Positions 27,987 through 37,227 of a stretch of DNA of 64,000 bases are shown here, in pieces. Location: positions 1 through 64,000 of the forward strand of contig NZ_WNLA01000001.1 in assembly GCF_009720865.1 (NCBI RefSeq), given 5' to 3'. The position numbers and the translations under genes were made by a program. This DNA comes from Pseudoduganella ginsengisoli (GTDB lineage Bacteria; Pseudomonadota; Gammaproteobacteria; Burkholderiales; Burkholderiaceae_D). The notes under the pieces were generated by a model. The model saw nothing but the letters and a program-made list of their open reading frames with translations. It ran no database searches and was not told the DNA's origin. Positions within the stretch are counted from its first letter, which is position 1. Every line of letters begins with the position of its first letter.

Positions 27987-28733
27987 TCAGTGCTCGCGCA
28001 ACAAGGTGGCAATCCGTTCGTCAATCACGCGGCTGTGGTCGCCCGTGGCAATGTCATAAAACACGGCGGCCGCAATTTCCTGCTGGTGCACTTGCTGCGT
28101 GACGATGTTTTTCAGCTTGTTGGCAATCGGATAAAAGAACAGATTCGCCAGCCCGACACCGTAAATCGTGGACACAAAGGCAATGGCAATACCCGGCCCC
28201 AGCCGTGACGGATCGGCCAGGTTTTCCATCACCTGGATCAAACCCAGCACGGCGCCCAGGATGCCGATGGTCGGCGAATAACCGGCGGCCGATTCCCAGA
28301 TCCGTACAGCCTGGCGTTCCGCTGTTTCAAACGCCGTGATTTCCGTATCCAGCAACTGGCGCAGCTTGTCGGGATTGATACCATCGACGATCAGGCGCAA
28401 GCCTTTCGCATTGAACTTGTCCTTGGATGACAGCATGTAGCGCTCCAGCGACAAATGGCCGTCGCGCTTGGCGGAATTGTTCCAGGCGGCGATATCGCGG
28501 GCCAGTGCGGCGCGGCTGTCCGCTGGCGGAGCAATAATCCAGCGCAGCATTTGTATGCCGCGCGAAAAGGTTTGAGGACGGGTTTGCAGCAGCACGGCGC
28601 CCAGTGTACCGACCACGACAATGGCAAACGCGGCTGGCTGCAACAGCGAACTGAGCTTGCCACCTTCCATGCCCTGGCCGATCAGCACACCGGCCACCCC
28701 GAGAATAATGCCCGCTATGCTGGCCCAGTCCAT
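27987..28733 (-). CDS. motC: Flagellar stator protein MotC (MotA family)
   Basis: MotA-type proton channel subunit. The 248 residues carry four hydrophobic segments, two near the N-terminus and two after residue 150 (GYSPTIGILGAVLGLIQVM and GIAIAFVSTIYGVGLANLFF), as expected for the MotA/TolQ/ExbB fold. The start overlaps the fliA end by 19 bp, which implies co-expression with the sigma factor. Confidence 0.94.
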   Translation of the reverse strand: MDWASIAGIILGVAGVLIGQGMEGGKLSSLLQPAAFAIVVVGTLGAVLLQTRPQTFSRGIQMLRWIIAPPADSRAALARDIAAWNNSAKRDGHLSLERYMLSSKDKFNAKGLRLIVDGINPDKLRQLLDTEITAFETAERQAVRIWESAAGYSPTIGILGAVLGLIQVMENLADPSRLGPGIAIAFVSTIYGVGLANLFFYPIANKLKNIVTQQVHQQEIAAAVFYDIATGDHSRVIDERIATLLREH

Positions 28734-29446
28734 GCCTGCTCCCGGAGCGACGCACGCAGGCGTGCCACCGCTTGCGTATGCAATTGCGATACGCGTGATT
28801 CAGAAACGCCCATGACGGCGCCGATTTCCTTCAAATTCAACTCTTCTTCGTAATACAGGCCCATCAGCATTTTTTCGCGCGGCGGCAAGCCATCGATGGC
28901 GTCAATGACGGCCTGGCGGAAGTCCGTGTCGAGCAGCGCGCGCAGCGGGTCCGCATCTTCGTCCGAGCAATAGCGGTCGAGGAAGCTGTCGTTGCCGTCG
29001 TCGTCGTGGAAATCTTCGTAGTAAACCAGCTGGTGGCCGCCGCCTTCGGACAGCATTTCCTGGTAATCCGCCAGCGACAGCTTCAATGACTTCGCCACTT
29101 CCGATTCGCTGGGCGGACGTCCCAGGCGCTGCTGCAGCACCGCCATGGCATTTTCAATTTTGCGCATGTCTTGCCGCATCGAGCGCGGCAGCCAGTCGCT
29201 GTTGCGCAGCTCGTCGAGCATGGCGCCGCGTATGCGCATCACTGCATAAGTCTCAAACTGGGCGCCGTGGGTTTCTTCATAGCGGTTGATTGCGTCGAGC
29301 AAGCCGATCATTCCGGCCTGCACGAGATCGTCCACTTCCACGCTGGGCGGCAGTTTCGCCTTCATATGATGGGCGAGACGCTTAACTAACGGCATGTGCT
29401 CCGTCAGCAGCGTATTTTTGTCCGCTTTCCCTTTGACCGTGTACAT
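28715..29446 (-). CDS. fliA: RNA polymerase sigma-28 factor FliA
   Basis: FliA directs transcription of late flagellar genes. The 243 residues show region 2 (VDDLVQAGMIGLLDAINRYE and FETYAVMRIRGAMLDELR), region 3 and region 4 (EIGAVMGVSESRVSQLHTQA). AAAGAG lies just before the ATG. Its stop lies within motC. FliA-type promoter sites are found upstream of flgK and flgM in this window, and FlgM is its antagonist. Confidence 0.98.
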   Translation of the reverse strand: MYTVKGKADKNTLLTEHMPLVKRLAHHMKAKLPPSVEVDDLVQAGMIGLLDAINRYEETHGAQFETYAVMRIRGAMLDELRNSDWLPRSMRQDMRKIENAMAVLQQRLGRPPSESEVAKSLKLSLADYQEMLSEGGGHQLVYYEDFHDDDGNDSFLDRYCSDEDADPLRALLDTDFRQAVIDAIDGLPPREKMLMGLYYEEELNLKEIGAVMGVSESRVSQLHTQAVARLRASLREQAWTGPA

Positions 29447-29508
29447 AACTCTTTTTAGTTCTTTTCTTTCTGCATGCTATGCAAAGGCGACTGGGACTCG
29501 CACTAAAT

Positions 29509-30318
29509 TTAGTTGTAAGCAGCATACCGGTGATTTGAGCCTGCGAGCGCCAAACGCCCTGCCAATTCGCGGAATGCGACCGATGCGCCGGCCAGCGGAA
29601 ATGCGTCGACCACCGCGCGCCCAAGGCGTGCGGCCCGCTGCAGGTATTCGTCCGCCGGCACCGATCCCATCGACACCAGGTTGACTGCCAGATATCGACT
29701 CGCCGCTTGCGCCATATTATCGTAAACCACCCGTGCTTCGGCCTCTGATGCGCCGGTGACAAGAATACCGAACGGCCGGCGGCCCAATTCCATGTTCAGG
29801 CGCTTGATCATGGCGTACGCATTCGTGATCGACGTGGCGCTGTTCGACACTTGCACGACGATCTCGGAACTGGCCATCACAGGGACAGGAAACGCCGTGC
29901 CGTCGAATTCACCATCGACAATGACCATGCCCGTCTGCTTGGCCAGCACATCAAAGGCTTTCGCCAGGCGGCGGGTTTCCACCGGCCCCGTGCTGCGCAC
30001 GCCCCGTGTCATCGATACCACACCAAACCCTTGCGGCACCTGGTAAATCACCTGGTTCAAGCCGCATTCCTGGCGCGCCACGTCCAGCAGGCTGGCGCCG
30101 TTATCGACGCCAAGGCGCGATGCGACACCGTGCGCCGACGCGCAGGCGTCAACCAGCAGCACGTCATTGCCGGCACGGGCCAGCGACGCGCCCAGGTTAA
30201 CCAGCATGGAACCTTTGTCATCCTGCGGCGTAGCGGACAGGAACGTCACAATGCGGGGCTGCGGCCCCGCCAGCATACGGCGGAGACCCTCCGCCTGGTC
30301 AAAATTAAAGTTAGCCAA
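29509..30318 (-). CDS. flhG: FlhG/FleN-type flagellar number regulator with degenerate P-loop
   Basis: MinD-like protein that normally controls flagellar number with FlhF. The 269 residues begin with the DQAEGLRRML helix, which in other FlhG proteins stimulates the FlhF GTPase, and keep Walker-like strands such as DVLLVDACAS. The Walker A region at residues 29-38 reads ATPQDDKGSM instead of the usual KGGVGKT-type sequence, so ATP binding may be weak or lost. It overlaps flhF by 8 bp and precedes fliA by 62 bp. Confidence 0.9.
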   Translation of the reverse strand: MANFNFDQAEGLRRMLAGPQPRIVTFLSATPQDDKGSMLVNLGASLARAGNDVLLVDACASAHGVASRLGVDNGASLLDVARQECGLNQVIYQVPQGFGVVSMTRGVRSTGPVETRRLAKAFDVLAKQTGMVIVDGEFDGTAFPVPVMASSEIVVQVSNSATSITNAYAMIKRLNMELGRRPFGILVTGASEAEARVVYDNMAQAASRYLAVNLVSMGSVPADEYLQRAARLGRAVVDAFPLAGASVAFRELAGRLALAGSNHRYAAYN

Positions 30319-31786
30319 GATGCACCTCGCGCATGTCGTGGGCGGCGCCCGACATCAGCAGCGGCAAATCACCATCGTGGTACTGGGCAGCCGCGCCTTG
30401 TTTCAGGCGGAAGGCGCGCTCGACCAGCTGGGCCGGGTCGGCCAGATGCAAGTCTTCCGGAACGCGCTGGCCATTAGACACGTAAAACATATTAAGTTTC
30501 TGGCGGATGACCACATCGAGCACATTGCCGATCGATGCCGCTTCGTCCAGCTTGGTCATGATGCAGCCGGCCAGGCCGCTGCCCTGATAGGCGCGCACCA
30601 CTTCGTTCAACGTTTCCTGGGTCGACGTGGCATTCATGCACAGCAGGCGTTTCACCGGCACGTCAGAGCCTTGCAGCATGGCGATCTGTTCCGCCACCAT
30701 GTGGTCGCGCTGGCTCATGCCCACGGTATCGATCAGCACGGTGTGCTTGTTGCGCAATTCTTTCAGGGCGATGCGCAAGTCCGCTTCATCTTTGACCGAA
30801 TGCACCATGACGCCAAGGATCTTGCCGTAGATGCGCAACTGTTCGTGCGCGCCGATACGGTAGGCATCGGTGGTGATCAGCGCCAGCTTTTCCGGGCCGT
30901 GACGCATCACGCAGCGGGCCGCCAGTTTCGCGGTGCTGGTGGTTTTGCCGACGCCGGTCGGGCCGACCAGGGCGAATACGCCGCCCTGCTCGATCAGCTG
31001 GTCTTCATTGGCGATGGCGGTCAAGTTGCGCGTCAAGACGGTTTTGATCCAGCGCAGGCTGTCTGCCGCGTCGCGGCCGGCCGGCAGTTTTTCAATCAGG
31101 TAGCGCGCCAGGCTGGCCGAGAAACCTGCGGCCAGCATTTCACGCAGCACGGCGGCTTTTTGCGGTTCGCGCTGCTGGGTCGAGCCCCAGGAGATTTCCG
31201 CCAGTTGCGTTTCCATCATGCCGCGCATGGCGCGCAATTCATTCATCATGCTGCTCATTTCAGCGGCAGCCGTGGCTTTCGCACCGGCGACAGCTTCCGC
31301 CACCATGGCGGTGATGCGTTCCATGTCCAGCGCAGGGGCGGCTGGCTTGGCGGGTGCATGCGGCTGTGGGGCGGGACGGGCGGCTGGGCGCTCGATATTC
31401 AGCGCCGGCGCTGCCGGAGCCGCATATTGCGGTGCTGGGCGGGCTGCCAAGGCAGGACGCGCCACCGCGGGCGCAGCTGGCTGGCGCGGGGCCGCCGGAC
31501 GCGCAGGCACGGCAGGGGCGGCGGAAGCGCGGGCCTGGTACGCATCAAAGGCATCGAACGCGTCCATCGGTGCATCCGGCAAGTCCAGGTACGGGTCCGG
31601 ATGCGCCATCGGCGAATCCGGTGCGGGGGACGCCAGCGAAGCCGCATCGTCATTGGCCAGGGCAAGGATTTCCACTTCGCCATCGGTTGGACGGTTAGAG
31701 AGGATCACGGCATCCGGACCCAGCGCTTCGCGCACCTTGCGCAGCGCTTCACGCGACGTTGGTGCAGTAAATTTTTTGACGTTCAT
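30311..31786 (-). CDS. flhF: Flagellar SRP-like GTPase FlhF
   Basis: FlhF is an SRP-type GTPase that places the flagellum at the cell pole. The 491 residues have the basic N-terminus MNVKKFTAPTSREALRKVRE, an unusually long Ala/Pro linker (about residues 50-145) and the NG domain with P-loop GPTGVGKTTSTAKLAA (about 265-280) and DTVGMSQRD. The longest linker stretch is low in sequence complexity. It overlaps flhG by 8 bp. Confidence 0.96.
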   Translation of the reverse strand: MNVKKFTAPTSREALRKVREALGPDAVILSNRPTDGEVEILALANDDAASLASPAPDSPMAHPDPYLDLPDAPMDAFDAFDAYQARASAAPAVPARPAAPRQPAAPAVARPALAARPAPQYAAPAAPALNIERPAARPAPQPHAPAKPAAPALDMERITAMVAEAVAGAKATAAAEMSSMMNELRAMRGMMETQLAEISWGSTQQREPQKAAVLREMLAAGFSASLARYLIEKLPAGRDAADSLRWIKTVLTRNLTAIANEDQLIEQGGVFALVGPTGVGKTTSTAKLAARCVMRHGPEKLALITTDAYRIGAHEQLRIYGKILGVMVHSVKDEADLRIALKELRNKHTVLIDTVGMSQRDHMVAEQIAMLQGSDVPVKRLLCMNATSTQETLNEVVRAYQGSGLAGCIMTKLDEAASIGNVLDVVIRQKLNMFYVSNGQRVPEDLHLADPAQLVERAFRLKQGAAAQYHDGDLPLLMSGAAHDMREVHLG

Positions 31787-31949
31787 GGCTTTTCCCCTGT
31801 TTTTCGCAGGCCCGGCGTTCTCGATGCGCAGGGCTCACTTCGACAGTTGCATTATTGGGGATGCAACGGGGAAACAATCGATGGAATAAGACGGGGAAAA
31901 GCCCTTAATTAAGGCCATGGCCTTCCGGCCAAACTACTTGCCAAACTGC

Positions 31950-32007
31950 AAAAAAGTGCCAGGGACTTTTTTTCCGAGCGGAATTTAAGTCCCTAGCACT
32001 TTTTTTC
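31950..32007. terminator. Long bidirectional hairpin terminator between flhA and flhF
   Basis: Arms of 19 bp (aaaaaagtgccagggactt / aagtccctagcacttttttt with one mismatch) flank an 18-base spacer, with A and T tracts outside. It lies 10 bp after the flhA stop on the - strand, so flhBA transcription probably ends here and flhF has its own promoter. Confidence 0.75.
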
Positions 32008-32016
32008 CAGAAGGAA

Positions 32017-34170
32017 TTACTGGGCGCCAACCAGCGCCGTCACGCGTATCGTCTTCGACTCAGGAATCTCCGCATGCGACAGCACCTTCAGCTGCGGCAG
32101 CGCGCGGCGCAGGAAGCGCGCCAGCAGCACGCGCAGCGGCCCCGGCACCAGCAGCACCGGCGTCAAGCCCAGCGCTTCCTGCTGCGCCGCCGCCTGCCCT
32201 GCTGATTGCGCAATGGTATCGGCCAGCCCCGGCTCGATCCCGGCGCCATCCGCTCCGCCCTGCGCCATCGCTTGCATCAGCAGGCGTTCGAGGCGGTTAT
32301 CCAAAGTGATCACGGACAGTTCGCCGCCAGTCGGGAACAGTTGCTGCACAATGGCGCGGCCCAGCGCAATACGCACCAGCGCCGTCAATTCATTTGGATC
32401 CTGGGTCACGGCCGTATGTTCGGCTAAGGTCTCAATGATCGAACGCATATCGCGGATATGCACGCCTTCGGCCAGCAAGTTTTGCAATACTTTTTGCAGC
32501 GCCGACAGCGACATCATCTTCGGCACCAGGTCTTCCACCAGCTTCGGCGATTCTTTCGACAAGTGATCCAGCAGCGACTGCACTTCCGCGCGGCCCAGCA
32601 ATTCAGACGCGTGCGTGGTGATCAAGTGATTCAAGTGCGTGGCCACCACGGTACCGGCATCGACCACCGTGTAACCCATGGTTTGCGCCTGGTCGCGCAG
32701 CCCAGCATCGATCCAGATGGCAGGCAAGCCGAAAGCAGGATCTTGCGTCACCAGGCCCGGCAGCGTACCGCTTGCCATGCCGGGATTGATGGCCAGATAT
32801 TGGCCATTGAATGCTTCGCCCGCGCCGACTTCCACGCCTTTGAGCGCGATACGGTAGGCGGAAGGTTTGAGTTCCAGGTTGTCGCGGATGTGCACAGGCG
32901 GCGCCAGGAAGCCCACTTCCTGCGCAAACTTCTTGCGGATGCCCTTGATGCGCTTCAGCAGTTCGCCGCCCTGCGCCTTGTCCACCAGTGGAATCAGGCG
33001 GTAGCCCACTTCCAGGCCCAGCGTATCGACCGGCAACACGTCTTGCCACGTTGCTTCTTCCGATTCCTGCGGCGGTGCGGCAGCCGCACCGGTTTGCGCC
33101 GCCTCCGCTGCAGCGGCGGCTTCCGGCGACCCTGGCAATGGCGGCGCGCCCTCTTTCGCACGCTTAGCCAACAGGTAGCCGCCGCCAATCAGCGCCGACG
33201 ACAGCAGCAGGAACACCAGGTTCGGCATGCCAGGAATCACACCCATGCCGCCAATGATGGCGCCCGTGATATACAGCACCTGCGGCTTGGCAAACAGCTG
33301 CCCCACCACCTGCGTACCCACGTCCTGCTCGCTGGCCACGCGCGAGACGACAATACCGGCCGCGATGGAAATCACCAGCGAAGGAATCTGCGCCACCAGG
33401 CCGTCGCCAATGGCCAACAACGTATAAGTCTTGGCCGCTTCGCCAAACGCCAGGTCGTGCTGGATGATACCAACCAGCAAGCCGCCAACGATGTTAATCA
33501 CGGTCACCATGATGCCGGCCACGGCATCGCCACGCACGTACTTCGACGCACCGTCCATCGCGCCGTAGAATTCCGCTTCCATCGACACTTCGCTGCGGCG
33601 CTTGCGCGCTTCCGCTTCGCCGATCAAACCGGCGTTCAAGTCCGCGTCAATGGCCATCTGCTTGCCCGGCATGGCGTCCAACGCGAAACGGGCGCCCACT
33701 TCAGCGATACGGCCCGCACCCTTGGTCACGACGGTGAAGTTAATAATGGTCAAAATGATGAACACGACGATACCGACTGTGTAATTACCGCCGATCAGGA
33801 AGTGGCCGAACGCTTCAATCACTTTGCCGGCCGCCGCGCCGCCGGTATGGCCTTCCGTCAGCACGACGCGGGTCGAAGCCACGTTCAGCGACAGGCGCAG
33901 CATGGTCGATACCAGCAGCACGGCCGGGAAAGCCATGAAATCCAGCGGTTTGACCGTGTACAGGCTGGTCAGCAGCACGATGATGGACAGCGCAATATTA
34001 AAGCTGAAGAACAAGTCGAGAATGAACGCCGGCAGCGGCAAGATCATCATTACCAGCAGCATGATGATCAGGATCGGCGCCGCCAGGCTCTTGCTGCGGC
34101 CCGCAGGCAAGCTCATGCCGCCGACACGTTCGGACAGCCATGGTGGCAGGTAGGCGTTCAAGCTCTTCAT
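32017..34170 (-). CDS. flhA: Flagellar export gate protein FlhA
   Basis: FlhA is the large ring subunit of the type III flagellar export apparatus. The 717 residues have an N-terminal membrane domain with about eight helices, the family landmark GAGRIAEVGARFALDAMPGK in the FHIPEP region, a Pro/Ala linker (about 330-360), and a C-terminal cytoplasmic domain that docks chaperone-substrate complexes. It starts 14 bp after flhB. Confidence 0.97.
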   Translation of the reverse strand: MKSLNAYLPPWLSERVGGMSLPAGRSKSLAAPILIIMLLVMMILPLPAFILDLFFSFNIALSIIVLLTSLYTVKPLDFMAFPAVLLVSTMLRLSLNVASTRVVLTEGHTGGAAAGKVIEAFGHFLIGGNYTVGIVVFIILTIINFTVVTKGAGRIAEVGARFALDAMPGKQMAIDADLNAGLIGEAEARKRRSEVSMEAEFYGAMDGASKYVRGDAVAGIMVTVINIVGGLLVGIIQHDLAFGEAAKTYTLLAIGDGLVAQIPSLVISIAAGIVVSRVASEQDVGTQVVGQLFAKPQVLYITGAIIGGMGVIPGMPNLVFLLLSSALIGGGYLLAKRAKEGAPPLPGSPEAAAAAEAAQTGAAAAPPQESEEATWQDVLPVDTLGLEVGYRLIPLVDKAQGGELLKRIKGIRKKFAQEVGFLAPPVHIRDNLELKPSAYRIALKGVEVGAGEAFNGQYLAINPGMASGTLPGLVTQDPAFGLPAIWIDAGLRDQAQTMGYTVVDAGTVVATHLNHLITTHASELLGRAEVQSLLDHLSKESPKLVEDLVPKMMSLSALQKVLQNLLAEGVHIRDMRSIIETLAEHTAVTQDPNELTALVRIALGRAIVQQLFPTGGELSVITLDNRLERLLMQAMAQGGADGAGIEPGLADTIAQSAGQAAAQQEALGLTPVLLVPGPLRVLLARFLRRALPQLKVLSHAEIPESKTIRVTALVGAQ

Positions 34171-34184
34171 TGCTAATTACTCCG

Positions 34185-35336
34185 TTAATTCTTCTTCTGT
34201 GATGCAGGGTTGTGCGGATCCATGTCGTCCGGCACGTCCAGCTTGGTTGGGCGGTCTGGATAGCGCAGGCCCGGCTTGAACATGCGCAGCTGGTAGACAT
34301 AGGCCAGCACTTCAGCCACGGCAGCATACAGGCGCTCAGGGATCTCGTCACCGATATCGCTGTGTTTAAACAACGCACGGGCCAGCGGCGGCGCTTCCAG
34401 GATCGTCACTTTGTGTTCTTTCGCCAGTTCACGGATCTTGGCCGCCACTTCATCCGTACCCTTCGCCACGACTTTCGGTGCACCGCGCGAACCTTCCGCA
34501 TATTTCAGCGCCACTGCATAGTGCGTGGGGTTGGTTACCACCACGTCAGCAGTCGGCACATCGGCCATCATGCGGCGCTTGGCCATCTCGCGCTGCATCT
34601 GGCGGATCTTGCCCTTGATTTGCGGATTACCATCCGATTCCTTCGATTCCTGGATGATTTCCTGGCGCGTCATTTTCAATTTGTTGGCGTAATGCCACAG
34701 CTGGTATGGCGCATCAATGGCGGCAATAAAACCCAGCGAGCCGACGATGAACATAAAACTCATCGCCAGCATTTCAATCATATGCGCCATGCCCAGCTTT
34801 AACGGTTCCGTCACCAGCTGGATCACGGCTTCGCGCTGGCGCATCACCACCAGATACGCGACAAAGCCCACGACAATGGTCTTGCCGATGGCTTTGACCA
34901 GTTCCACCAGCGCGTTGGTGGAAATCATGTTGGTCAGCCCATTGATGGGGTTGAGCTTCATGAAATTCGGCGCAATGGCTTTGCCGGAAAACAGCCAGCC
35001 GCCCACCAGCATGGGCGAAATCAGCGCCACCATCATCACGGCCAGGCCCAGCGGCAGGCAGGCCAGCATCACGCGGCCGATATCGACGCCGACGCGCGTC
35101 AGCAGCACGTCGGGGTGATAGATTTGCTCAGGCGTCAGGGCCAGGCCGGACACCATGGCGGAACTCAAGTCCCGCACCAGGCCGGAACCCGTCATCCACA
35201 GGCCGGCGCCGGCAGTCATCAAGACAGTAAAGGTCGCGACTTCGCGCGACCTGGGAACGTCGCCTTCTTCACGCGCCTGCTCGAGGCGCTTCTGTGACGC
35301 CGGTTCTGTCTTTTCGCTTTCGCTTTCTTCTGCCAT
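34185..35336 (-). CDS. flhB: Flagellar export-specificity switch protein FlhB
   Basis: FlhB switches export from hook to filament substrates after self-cleavage. From the ATG at 35336 there are 383 residues (N-terminus MAEESESEKTEPASQ, with AAGG about 8 bases upstream; a GTG three codons earlier overlaps that site and is unlikely). Four transmembrane helices follow, then a cytoplasmic domain with the autocleavage site NPTH in VVTNPTHYAVALKYAEG. Confidence 0.97.
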   Translation of the reverse strand: MAEESESEKTEPASQKRLEQAREEGDVPRSREVATFTVLMTAGAGLWMTGSGLVRDLSSAMVSGLALTPEQIYHPDVLLTRVGVDIGRVMLACLPLGLAVMMVALISPMLVGGWLFSGKAIAPNFMKLNPINGLTNMISTNALVELVKAIGKTIVVGFVAYLVVMRQREAVIQLVTEPLKLGMAHMIEMLAMSFMFIVGSLGFIAAIDAPYQLWHYANKLKMTRQEIIQESKESDGNPQIKGKIRQMQREMAKRRMMADVPTADVVVTNPTHYAVALKYAEGSRGAPKVVAKGTDEVAAKIRELAKEHKVTILEAPPLARALFKHSDIGDEIPERLYAAVAEVLAYVYQLRMFKPGLRYPDRPTKLDVPDDMDPHNPASQKKN

Positions 35337-35389
35337 GAGCCGCACCTTCGCAATCGATGGGCTCGATTATCGCGCGCGGGCAAGAACGG

Positions 35390-35423
35390 CTATCGGAGGA
35401 ACAACGGGGGTTTTCCCCGATAG
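35390..35423. promoter_or_regulatory. Inverted repeat upstream of flhB
   Basis: CTATCGG ... CCGATAG, a perfect 7-bp inverted repeat with a 20-base spacer, containing an inner GGGGTTTTCCCC palindrome. It lies about 54 bp upstream of flhB in the flhB-35519 divergent region. It could be an operator or leader hairpin; no known site is recognised. Confidence 0.3.
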
Positions 35424-35518
35424 CTTGAGCTTTCCAATAGGAAACTAGCTGCGATGCTTATGCAGAAATTACAAGCTGTGCTATCGTCAGCCCGCCACCA
35501 AATTGCAACCAAAGAATT

Positions 35519-36364
35519 ATGGAAATTACAAACTCGGTCATCCTGCTTCAACCTGGCATTTATATTTTGCGGCACCCGAATGACGGCCAGCCGCCGATGA
35601 CGATTTCCCGCGCTCCTGGCGATCCGGCCCATAATGGCCGCATCGAGGCCATCTGGACGCCGGGCACCATGGGGGCAACACTGCGCGACGGCAGCGATTG
35701 CATCGTCATGCATGTGCAAGATGCACCGGCGGAATTGCTGGTCAGCGCCTTTGTGCAAGTGCCTGGGCTGGGAGCACTACCCGCCTTGCGCATCGACAAA
35801 ATTAACCTGGATGAGCCGGCGCCGCCAACAGAAGCGCCGCCGCCTTCCCCACCGCCTGAAGCGGCGCCAGCTGAGCGTAAATTCTCCATCAGTGAAACCG
35901 GGGTGTCGCTGGTAGGCCACATCGAACGCGTTGGCGATGCGGTGGCAACGGAAGGGGACCTCCTGGGCGATCCGGAAAGCAATCTGCGTCTGGAAGGTTT
36001 CCTGGCGGTCTGGCCGGACCGGCCACAGGGCGTAGACCTCGCGTATAACGCAGTGGTGGAAGGACTGGGCCTGACAGCAACGACCGGCACCGGGCATTAC
36101 TGCGGCAGCAAGGGCGAATCGCGCCGCATCTCGGAAGTGACGTTCGCGCTGATCGGCGCGGGCGCCGGGCAATTTGCGCTGGAAGGCAGTGCGCACTTTT
36201 CAGGGGGATTCAGTGCGCCGGTCAGCTCCGGCGTCACCGTCAAAGGGCCTGAGAACGGCCATTTGACGGCGCTGCGGCTGAATGTCATTCCTGTCGCGGC
36301 GGAAAATCCGTGGGAACAGGCGCCTCGGGCCAAGGTGTTTGGCATCAAACGGCCAGCGAAATAA
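35519..36364 (+). CDS. Uncharacterised protein divergent from flhB
   Basis: A 281-residue protein I do not recognise. It has an N-terminal domain (about 1-100), a Pro/Glu/Ala-rich linker (about 101-120) and a Gly-rich C-terminal domain (about 125-265) with repeated short strands. There is no signal peptide, membrane helix or obvious catalytic motif, so it is probably cytoplasmic. It starts divergently from flhB in a 182-bp gap and is followed by a terminator shared with the next - strand gene. A flagellar link is possible but rests only on position. Confidence 0.7.
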   Translation: MEITNSVILLQPGIYILRHPNDGQPPMTISRAPGDPAHNGRIEAIWTPGTMGATLRDGSDCIVMHVQDAPAELLVSAFVQVPGLGALPALRIDKINLDEPAPPTEAPPPSPPPEAAPAERKFSISETGVSLVGHIERVGDAVATEGDLLGDPESNLRLEGFLAVWPDRPQGVDLAYNAVVEGLGLTATTGTGHYCGSKGESRRISEVTFALIGAGAGQFALEGSAHFSGGFSAPVSSGVTVKGPENGHLTALRLNVIPVAAENPWEQAPRAKVFGIKRPAK

Positions 36365-36372
36365 ACACACGT

Positions 36373-36401
36373 AAAAAAACCACGGTCCTCGCGGGCCGTG
36401 G
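36373..36401. terminator. Bidirectional terminator between the 35519 gene and the lipoprotein gene
   Basis: A hairpin (ccacggtcc / gggccgtgg, with one wobble pair) has seven A's on its left, giving a T7 tract on the - strand for the lipoprotein gene, and a short T-rich end on the + strand. Confidence 0.75.
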
Positions 36402-36424
36402 CTTCTTGAAACTACTCGAACGAC

Positions 36425-37183
36425 TTAGTTGCCGCCAGTTGCGCCGGTCACGCGGTTCTGGTTAGCGTTCTGCACAGCAGCTTGCGCCACTGCGGTCGAA
36501 GGTGCGCCGGTTGCGGTGATCACAGCTTTGGCTTTCAGCGTATCCAGCACCTTGTCCAGTGCGTCGCCGGCGTTCGGATTCGTGGACGTTGCGGCAGTCA
36601 TTGGCGCGTTCAGGAAGTTGGTCGGAATCGTCACGCCGCCACCGGCTGCAGTGGTAATCACCTGGATCAGGTTGGTCACCGATTTAGTCAACAAAGTCTG
36701 GTTGCTCAACACTGTTTGCACGCCGGTGTTCGTTACCAGAGCGGCTGCATTGGCATTGCCAGCAGCACCAGCCTGGGTGGCAACATAGTTGACCAGCAGT
36801 TCGGTCAGCGGGGTGATATTGGCGCGCTGGCCGTCACCGGTCGCGAACGAACGCAGGGTTGCGCCGCCGGACGTGGTTACCTGCAGAACGCAAGGACCAA
36901 CAGCGTCTGCATTCGCATCGGAAGCCGTCACCGTATAGTTACCATCGGCGCCGGTCGTCGCGGTCCCTGCGCCGGTACGGCAAGCAGCAGCCACAGGGCC
37001 ATTAGCAACGGCCAGGCCGGTAGCAGCGGTACCAGTAATGGTCAGCGTTTTCTTAGGTACTGGTGGTGGGGTAACTGGCTCGCTGCCACCGTCGCCACCG
37101 CAAGCTGCCAGGGTGGAAACCATACCTGCCGCCAGCAACCATTTGAAAGTCGTGGAGAGTTTCAGGGAGCGGGAACTGTGCAT
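36425..37183 (-). CDS. Putative lipoprotein with a carboxypeptidase-regulatory-like domain
   Basis: The 252 residues have an N-terminal lipoprotein signal (hydrophobic core then LAAC at about residues 25-28) and a short Pro-rich linker. The next part (about 45-110) resembles the beta-sandwich seen in secreted carboxypeptidase-regulatory-like domains, with TGTAATGLAVANGPV and TGADGNYTVTASD. The remainder is Ala/Thr/Asn-rich. Function unknown; it likely sits in the outer membrane or periplasm. It is 44 bp upstream of the stop of the next gene's mRNA direction and shares a terminator with the + strand gene. Confidence 0.75.
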   Translation of the reverse strand: MHSSRSLKLSTTFKWLLAAGMVSTLAACGGDGGSEPVTPPPVPKKTLTITGTAATGLAVANGPVAAACRTGAGTATTGADGNYTVTASDANADAVGPCVLQVTTSGGATLRSFATGDGQRANITPLTELLVNYVATQAGAAGNANAAALVTNTGVQTVLSNQTLLTKSVTNLIQVITTAAGGGVTIPTNFLNAPMTAATSTNPNAGDALDKVLDTLKAKAVITATGAPSTAVAQAAVQNANQNRVTGATGGN

Positions 37184-37227
37184 GTGTATTTCCTCTTTCA
37201 GATGAAAAAATTGAATAAGACGGCAGT

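Noticed and set aside
32458-34176. Plus-strand frame of 572 codons opposite flhA
   Set aside because: It is antisense to a conserved export gene and has no domain character.
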